Shown here in pieces: positions 59,053-64,000 of a stretch of DNA of 64,000 bases. Source of the DNA: an uncultured Planctomycetaceae bacterium (GTDB taxonomy: Bacteria > Planctomycetota > Planctomycetia > Planctomycetales > Planctomycetaceae); assembly GCA_937916515.1 (NCBI GenBank), contig CALFSX010000038.1, forward strand, positions 62,001 through 126,000, written 5' to 3'. The number at the start of each line of letters is the position of its first letter. The first letter of the stretch is position 1. The notes below the pieces were generated by a model. The model was not told the origin of the DNA. It searched no databases and worked only from the letters and a program-made list of their open reading frames with translations. A program made the translations under genes and the position numbers.

Positions 59053-60543
59053 ATGACCGTAGCCAATATTCGCATCCGTGCCGTCAATGAAATTGATCCC
59101 AATCCAAACGGCGACTTTGTGCTGTATTGGATGACGGCAAATCGACGTCTTCACTACAACTTTTCTTTGCAGCGTGCCGTGGAATGGGCGATCGAACTGC
59201 AGCGCCCGTTGCTGATTCTGGAAGCACTGCGAAGTGGTTACGAATGGGCGAGTGTTCGCATTCATCGCTTTGTCATTCAGGGAATGGCGGACAACAAGGC
59301 AGCTGCGGAGTCTGCAAAAGTTGCCTACTATCCGTACATTGAACCCGACAATGGTGCTGGCAGCGGAATGCTGGAAACTCTGGCGGAGGACGCCTGCGTG
59401 GTGGTGACCGACGACTTTCCATGCTTCTTTATTCCACGCATGGTGAACGCGGTTGCTCGCCGAGTGCCTGTTAAAATGGAGGCCGTTGATTCCAATGGAA
59501 TCTACCCCATGCGAGCCACTGATCGTGTTTTTACTCGAGCGTTTTCTTTCCGCAATCATCTGCAGAAAACGTTGACACCGTTTCTGGATGACTTTCCGGT
59601 TAAGGATCCCTTGAAGGCAAAGGGGCTGATCGTCGGCAATTCGATTCCGGCCACGTTTTTGCAGCGTTGGCCGGCCGCAACGGATGAACTTCTGGCGGCT
59701 TCACAAAGCGAGCTTAGTGTACTGCCAATCGATCAAGCCGTGGGGCCAGCCTTTCAGGTTGGTGGTGAAGTGGCCGCCAGAAAACAGCTGGCTGGTTTTA
59801 TCAATAAGCGGATGCATCGCTATGCCGACGATCGCAATCAGCCCGACGACGATCCCAGCAGCGGGCTGTCAGCGTATCTTCACTTCGGGCATGTTTCGGC
59901 TCACGAAGTGTTTCTGGCAGTGGCAAAAAGCGAAGAATGGGACGTCGATCAGTTGCGTGATGTGAAAACAACCAAGGGCAGTCGAGAAGGCTGGTGGAAC
60001 ATGTCCCCAGCGGCCGAAGCTTTTCTTGACGAACTTATTACCTGGCGGGAAATTGGCTACAACGCCTGCTGCCACGATCCAGATTATGACAAGTACGAAT
60101 CGCTTCCGGATTTCGCCAAAATAACGTTGGAAGAACACTCGTCTGATTTGCGGCCATTCGTTTATGGATACGAACAGCTTCGCGATGCGAAAACTCACGA
60201 CGACATTTGGAACGCTGCTCAAACTCAGCTTGTCACCGAAGGTCGGATGCACAACTATCTAAGAATGTTGTGGGGCAAGAAGATTCTGGAATGGTCCGAA
60301 ACGCCACAGGAGGCGCTGCGCGTGATGATTGATTTAAACAATCGTTATGCCGTAGACGGACGCAATCCGAATTCATATTCGGGCATCTTCTGGGTGCTGG
60401 GCCGCTACGACCGAGCGTGGGGACCGGAGCGTCCGATTTTCGGAAAGATTCGCTACATGAGTTCCGACAGTACGCGCAAGAAGCTGAAGTTGAAAGGCTA
60501 TCTGGAAAAGTACGGCAAGCCTGATTCTGAACGATTGTTTTGA
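59053..60543 (+). CDS. Class II-type deoxyribodipyrimidine photolyase
   Basis: An FAD-dependent, light-driven repair enzyme for cyclobutane pyrimidine dimers, 496 residues. The N-terminal alpha/beta domain reads FVLYWMTANRRLHYNFSLQR. The FAD-binding part shows SAYLHFGHVSAHEVFLA, then TWREIGYNACCHDPDYDKY, EGRMHNYLRMLWGKKILEWS and NNRYAVDGRNPNSYSGIFWV, and ends with RPIFGKIRYMSSDSTRKKLK. The Gly-Arg-x-Pro-Asn and IFGKIRYM blocks are characteristic of class II photolyases. ATG 59053 is used; no ribosome binding site is evident. It is divergent from the 5-oxoprolinase-type gene. Confidence 0.93.
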   Translation: MTVANIRIRAVNEIDPNPNGDFVLYWMTANRRLHYNFSLQRAVEWAIELQRPLLILEALRSGYEWASVRIHRFVIQGMADNKAAAESAKVAYYPYIEPDNGAGSGMLETLAEDACVVVTDDFPCFFIPRMVNAVARRVPVKMEAVDSNGIYPMRATDRVFTRAFSFRNHLQKTLTPFLDDFPVKDPLKAKGLIVGNSIPATFLQRWPAATDELLAASQSELSVLPIDQAVGPAFQVGGEVAARKQLAGFINKRMHRYADDRNQPDDDPSSGLSAYLHFGHVSAHEVFLAVAKSEEWDVDQLRDVKTTKGSREGWWNMSPAAEAFLDELITWREIGYNACCHDPDYDKYESLPDFAKITLEEHSSDLRPFVYGYEQLRDAKTHDDIWNAAQTQLVTEGRMHNYLRMLWGKKILEWSETPQEALRVMIDLNNRYAVDGRNPNSYSGIFWVLGRYDRAWGPERPIFGKIRYMSSDSTRKKLKLKGYLEKYGKPDSERLF

Positions 60544-60654
60544 GTTGTCGTAATTGGGGCATGTGAGCCGTTTCGGTGACCGTCAAACTTGCCTAGCAAA
60601 GCGTCTCGTCGATACCATCCCGCATCAATTCTATTCGCTTTGAAAGCAAGTCCG

Positions 60655-61536
60655 ATGTTGATTCGACTTTTAGTCTGTGTTGTCCCGTTCTTCGCGGTTG
60701 AGGTGAAAGCTGAAACGAAGCCCTCAAAGGTGGAGTTTGAGACTCAGGAGAAGATCGTTTATTCAAAAGTTGGTGATCGAGAACTGTTGTTGGACGCTTT
60801 TATTCCGAAGGCGGAAGGCAAGTATCCGGCGGTTTTGGTTGTTCACGGTGGAGCGTGGAGGTCTGGCAGTCGCCTGCAATTACGAGGCTATGCCACGGCA
60901 CTTGCGGAACGAGGCTTCGCGTGTTTTGCCATCGATTACCGGTTGGCTCCCACGCACAAATTTCCGGCTCAGATTGATGATTGTCGGGAAGCTGTGAAGT
61001 GGATTCGCAGCCATGCCGCAGACTATAAGGTGGACGGCCAAAAACTGGGAGCGATCGGCTATTCAGCGGGCGGCCATTTGGTATCGCTGTTAGCGACGAC
61101 TGGCGAAGCGCCGGCTGAGCAGAACGGTAACGTTGACACTCGGCTGCAGGCTGTTGTCGCGGGCGGCGCTCCCACCGACTTTCGTTGGTTTCCAGACAAC
61201 GGCAAATGGGCCGAATACTGGATGGGCGGCGACCTTGATTCCGAAAAGGAAAAATTTCTGAGTGCGTCAGCCGCTGCATTTGTGGATAGCACCGATCCGC
61301 CTGTGTTCTTTTTTAACGGAACCGCCGACACTCTGGTGCCGATTGCATGGTCCCAAGCATGCTTTGAAGCCTTAAAGCAGAGCGGCGTGAAAACTGAGAT
61401 GCATACGATCGAAGGTGCTGGACACATGCAAGCCGCAGCAAATGTGGAGGCATTGGAAAAGGCGTATGAATTTTTGCGACGCGAACTTCAGGGAGCCGCT
61501 GATTCTGGCAACGGCAAGTCGGTTGATGAGCGGTAA
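60655..61536 (+). CDS. Exported alpha/beta-hydrolase (esterase/lipase)
   Basis: A secreted serine hydrolase, 293 residues from ATG 60655. A short signal peptide (LIRLLVCVVPFFAVEVKA) is followed by an alpha/beta-hydrolase fold. Seen: LVVHGGAWRSGSRLQLRGYA with the HGG oxyanion hole, FACFAIDYRLAPTHKFPAQI, the nucleophile elbow GAIGYSAGGHLVSLL, Asp in NGTADTLVPIAWS and His in EGAGHMQA. It resembles the BD-FAE/acetyl-esterase group. The frame extends upstream to 60589, but the ATG at 60655 gives the signal peptide. It is followed by another esterase gene. Confidence 0.88.
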   Translation: MLIRLLVCVVPFFAVEVKAETKPSKVEFETQEKIVYSKVGDRELLLDAFIPKAEGKYPAVLVVHGGAWRSGSRLQLRGYATALAERGFACFAIDYRLAPTHKFPAQIDDCREAVKWIRSHAADYKVDGQKLGAIGYSAGGHLVSLLATTGEAPAEQNGNVDTRLQAVVAGGAPTDFRWFPDNGKWAEYWMGGDLDSEKEKFLSASAAAFVDSTDPPVFFFNGTADTLVPIAWSQACFEALKQSGVKTEMHTIEGAGHMQAAANVEALEKAYEFLRRELQGAADSGNGKSVDER

Positions 61537-61647
61537 ACGATGTTGATTGTTTCAGCCGTTGCAGTCGATGATTTCTGAACGGATTTGTGGGACCAACGTG
61601 GCCTTGGGCAGGTTCCTCTTTGAACGCAATCTGTTACACTGGGATGC

Positions 61648-62769
61648 ATGAAAAACATCTTTTTGGCCAATTTGGCTATCGTCAGCGTTTGCGGTTTGTT
61701 CATTATGCCGGAAGCAATTGCTCAGCAGTTTCGTTCGCCGGAAGTGCATGCCGATCGCAGTGTCACACTGCGGTTCAGGTCGCAATCCGCTGATGTCGTG
61801 AAAGTTTCCGTTGCCGGGCAGAATCTGGATCTTGTTAAAGGTGATGGTCATGTTTGGGAGGCGACTACAAAACCGCTTCCTGCTGGTATTCATGACTACA
61901 TGTTTGATGTGGATGGCACTAAGGTGCTGGACCCTTCCAATCGCAACGTGAAAAAGTGGTTCACTTTGGCCAGTATGGTCGAGGTTCCGGGGACGCCGCC
62001 TTTGTTGACTGAGTTTCAGGAAGTGCCTCACGGTGTCGTGCAGCGACTGATTTATCCGTCGCAAACGGTCGGCCATTCTCGCCCGGTGATTGTTTACACT
62101 CCTCCGGACTACGATGCAAAGTCTGACAAGACCTATCCTCTGGTGATTTTGATGCACGGTTTTGGCGACGACGAAACCGCATGGACGGAAGTTGGGCGAG
62201 CTCATTTGATTGCCGACAACCTGCTGGCTCAGAATAAGATCAGCGGTTGTGTTATCGCGATGCCGTTTGGTCATCCGGTTCTACCGCCGTTTGGCAAACG
62301 GCCGGAAAACTATTTTGTAGAGAACAATGATTTGTATGAGCAGGATCTGACCAAAGATCTGCTGCCATTTTTGGAGTCCAGATTCAACGTGCGGACGGAC
62401 GCGGCCAGTCGGTCCATTGTTGGTCTGTCAATGGGGGGCGGGCATGCCATTGATACTGGTTTGAAGAATCTGGACAAGTTCAGCAGCATCGGCGCTTTTA
62501 GCGCGGCTGCACCGGAGGCAGATTCAGAGGATCTTGTATCGAAGTATTCGGGATTGTTTGGAAGTCCTCCAGCCGCAAACCAGTTGAAGCACTTTTGGAT
62601 TCCGATTGGTAAGCAGGACTTCCTGTTAGATCGCAACCGAAAGTTTGTTGAGCTGCTGACTGAGAAGAAAGTTCAGCATGATTTTAAGCTGACGGACGGC
62701 GGGCACTCATGGGATGTTTGGCGAGTGTATCTGCCCGAATTTCTGCAGATGGTTGTTCCTTACGAATAG
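61648..62769 (+). CDS. Secreted CE1-type esterase with N-terminal Ig-like (E-set) domain
   Basis: A 373-residue exported esterase. After a signal peptide (MKNIFLANLAIVSVCGLFI, ending near AIA) comes a CBM48-like E-set domain (VTLRFRSQSADVVKVSVAG; LPAGIHDYMFDVDGTKV). From ~110 it is an alpha/beta-hydrolase of the esterase D/feruloyl-esterase type: RPVIVYTPPDYDAKSDKTYP, LVILMHGFGDDETAW, nucleophile elbow SIVGLSMGGGHAID, Asp in IPIGKQDFLLDRN, and His in LTDGGHSWDVWR. Such enzymes hydrolyse acyl groups on plant or algal polysaccharides. It follows the other esterase gene after 111 bases, so both may serve polysaccharide breakdown. Confidence 0.88.
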   Translation: MKNIFLANLAIVSVCGLFIMPEAIAQQFRSPEVHADRSVTLRFRSQSADVVKVSVAGQNLDLVKGDGHVWEATTKPLPAGIHDYMFDVDGTKVLDPSNRNVKKWFTLASMVEVPGTPPLLTEFQEVPHGVVQRLIYPSQTVGHSRPVIVYTPPDYDAKSDKTYPLVILMHGFGDDETAWTEVGRAHLIADNLLAQNKISGCVIAMPFGHPVLPPFGKRPENYFVENNDLYEQDLTKDLLPFLESRFNVRTDAASRSIVGLSMGGGHAIDTGLKNLDKFSSIGAFSAAAPEADSEDLVSKYSGLFGSPPAANQLKHFWIPIGKQDFLLDRNRKFVELLTEKKVQHDFKLTDGGHSWDVWRVYLPEFLQMVVPYE

Positions 62770-63131
62770 CTTTCCGGCAGAAGTTGCTGGAGATTACTGC
62801 GTGGACCTCAGATCGTTCAGGCGACAGTAGGCATGTGGACGCTTGCCTGTATTTCTCAATGCAACAGTTTGCCTCCCTGCTCTCACTGGTGCAGGTTGCT
62901 ATTTGCTGCGTGCGAAACTGTCGCGATTGAACGATTTGCGGGGTGAGACAATCATCAAAGTTTCACTTACCGCTACATGACGAATGATTCACACAGGTGA
63001 TTCGACTGTTGCAGGTGGCTCGTCATATCTGCTGTTGCCGCCAAACGTGTAAGTCTCCGCAATATCAGCACAACCAATTTTCGATGACTTAGTTCGAAGA
63101 GTTTGTCTCAATCGAAATCAGGTCAACGACT
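62770..63131. other. Gene-free stretch
   Basis: About 360 bases after the esterase gene with no ORF that looks like a protein, no terminator with a U-tract and no repeat that I could see. Confidence 0.5.
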
Positions 63132-63374
63132 ATGTTGGAAGCTCCAACACAACAACAGAAGCAGCTTTGGGTGGCCAACAGGCTACACAGAATTTGCACC
63201 TCATTCAGGTCGTCTGCAAAGATGGAACCTTGTCTTGAACAATACGAGCAACGTGTTCGATTGCTGATGGGCGAAGATGTTACTCCAGCAGCCGCTGCGT
63301 GGATTGAAATCATTGTTCAAAGTTTAAGAACCGGCACGACGTTTTGTGCTGAAGAATACCTGCGTGTGAGATGA
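63132..63374 (+). CDS. Possible small hypothetical protein
   Basis: An 80-residue frame starting MLEAPTQQQKQLWVANRLHR. The second half (LEQYEQRVRLLMGEDVTPAA, then WIEIIVQSLRTG) is predicted helical and protein-like, with a balanced composition. There is no signal peptide, no known motif and no clear ribosome binding site. The opposite strand frame is less convincing. No neighbour suggests a role. Confidence 0.35.
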   Translation: MLEAPTQQQKQLWVANRLHRICTSFRSSAKMEPCLEQYEQRVRLLMGEDVTPAAAAWIEIIVQSLRTGTTFCAEEYLRVR

Positions 63375-63828
63375 TTTTGTCGTTGTTCGCGGTGACCGCC
63401 ATGGGTGCCGTTGTTTCGGTTTTGAGCTGTGATTGATTCGCTGCTGCGTCAGTGAAGCCCAGATCCCGAATTTGTCGCGAGTCTCTGATTAAGTCGCAAT
63501 GTGGTTCATGTGACGACGCTCACGTAGCGCCAATCCGCTTGCTGACTCTCGCCGACAGTCGCCCCCAAACCACTTAGCTCGAAGGTTTTAACGCAGAGGC
63601 CACAAAGGAACGCAGCAGCAGCAGGACTCTGTGCGTCTGCCCGCGATGTACAGCTTCTCTTATACTGTCGCAGCTGACGCAGTGAAATTATGCGGGGCAG
63701 CCGAAATCGGTGACTGCACGCGCTTCAGCTGTTGTCGATCTTTGTCTGGTTCTTCAGGAATTGTCAGACAATTTTGATTGTTCCTGCGTTCTCTTTGCTG
63801 GCCCTTAACGTCGCAAAAGGAGCACGCA
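63375..63828. other. Gene-free stretch with a dispersed-repeat-like segment
   Basis: About 450 bases without a supported gene. The stretch TTAACGCAGAGGCCACAAAG (63579 on) resembles short sequences often scattered in intergenic DNA of these genomes; the region contains the ribosome binding site of the next gene (AAGGAG, 63816-63821). Confidence 0.35.
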
Positions 63829-64000
63829 GTGAAACGACGAGCATTTTGGTTGTCAGTGTTTGTTATCGCTGGCGTGGTGGCTGGCATGTTCATTTGGCCA
63901 ACCGTTGTCCACCTGCGAGAGCAGGCGGACAGGTCGGCGAATAAGCAGGACTTGAAGCAGATTATGCTGGGGCTGCACAACTATCACGAGAAACACGATA
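63829..64000 (+). CDS. DUF1559-like secreted protein, 5' end only
   Basis: Starts with GTG 63829, supported by a good Shine-Dalgarno sequence (AAGGAG, 7 bases upstream). The 57 visible residues begin with a basic N-terminus and a hydrophobic segment (FWLSVFVIAGVVAGMFI), followed by VVHLREQADRSANKQDLKQI and MLGLHNYHEKHD. That part matches the opening of planctomycete DUF1559 proteins (R-E-A-A-R-R-x-x-C-x-N-N-L-K-Q-I-x-L-A-L-H-N-Y-H), though a prepilin-type GFTLIE motif is absent, so it may be a divergent member. It runs off the right edge, so domain content is unknown. Confidence 0.7.
   Translation, partial: MKRRAFWLSVFVIAGVVAGMFIWPTVVHLREQADRSANKQDLKQIMLGLHNYHEKHD

Overview
This window is a bacterial chromosome segment, most likely from a member of the Planctomycetota. 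Several sequence features point there: a secreted protein with the LEPR-XLL-type N-terminal motif (LETRQLLSA), two DUF1573 proteins, an excisionase-HTH plus receiver regulator, a DUF1559-like protein at the right edge, a fused 5'-nucleotidase-like/multihaem cytochrome, tetrahydromethanopterin C1 genes (mch plus a RimK-like ligase), and many genes without a clear Shine-Dalgarno sequence. The genus cannot be fixed from sequence alone. I found no rRNA, tRNA, CRISPR array or intact insertion sequence.

Layout. Positions 1-5055 hold a very large, GC-rich multi-PAS sensory protein on the minus strand. It runs off the left edge and is interrupted by one in-frame TAG. Positions 5.6-12.5 kb carry small metabolic and envelope genes: a short lipoprotein, a PIG-L deacetylase, PlsC, a HAD phosphatase, a 34-residue basic protein, a DUF1573 protein, and an LpoB-like lipoprotein followed by a COG3014-like lipoprotein. 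Positions 13.6-21.1 kb form a plus-strand run: a WecA/TagO-type glycosyl-1-phosphate transferase, an O-antigen ligase/polymerase-like protein, a second DUF1573 protein, the nucleotidase/cytochrome fusion, an SMI1/KNR4-like protein and a DUF971 protein. recA and alaS follow (21.6-25.9 kb).

The minus strand then carries nhaC and a DapA-family lyase, a receiver/HTH regulator and a histidine kinase (26.1-30.8 kb). Next comes a long housekeeping block in the order nusA, infB, rbfA, an EndoIII-like protein with a lysine-rich tail, a TPR protein, ruvB and mnmG (43.3 down to 31.2 kb). Upstream of it lie a 69-residue protein and an FHA-domain protein. Positions 45.1-50.5 kb hold an LMW phosphatase/rpiB/octanoyltransferase-like operon, an inositol-monophosphatase-family protein, and an mch/RimK-ligase pair for tetrahydromethanopterin-linked C1 transfer. 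Positions 50.8-64 kb hold a MOSC protein, the LEPR-XLL surface protein, a cyclophilin, a fused 5-oxoprolinase/hydantoinase, a class II photolyase, two secreted alpha/beta hydrolases and a truncated DUF1559-like gene.

Most interesting points: the in-frame amber codon in an otherwise open 5-kb multi-PAS gene; a terminator hairpin with a U-tract about 30 nt upstream of nusA; a DapA-family lyase with a linker and C-terminal helix resembling a microcompartment encapsulation peptide; an EndoIII-like fold that has lost its HhH lysine but gained a histone-H1-like tail; an LMW phosphatase with the Thr signature of protein-arginine phosphatases; and a four-times repeated W..PDG..W motif in the surface protein. 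I did not see one self-contained, clearly novel multi-gene system.
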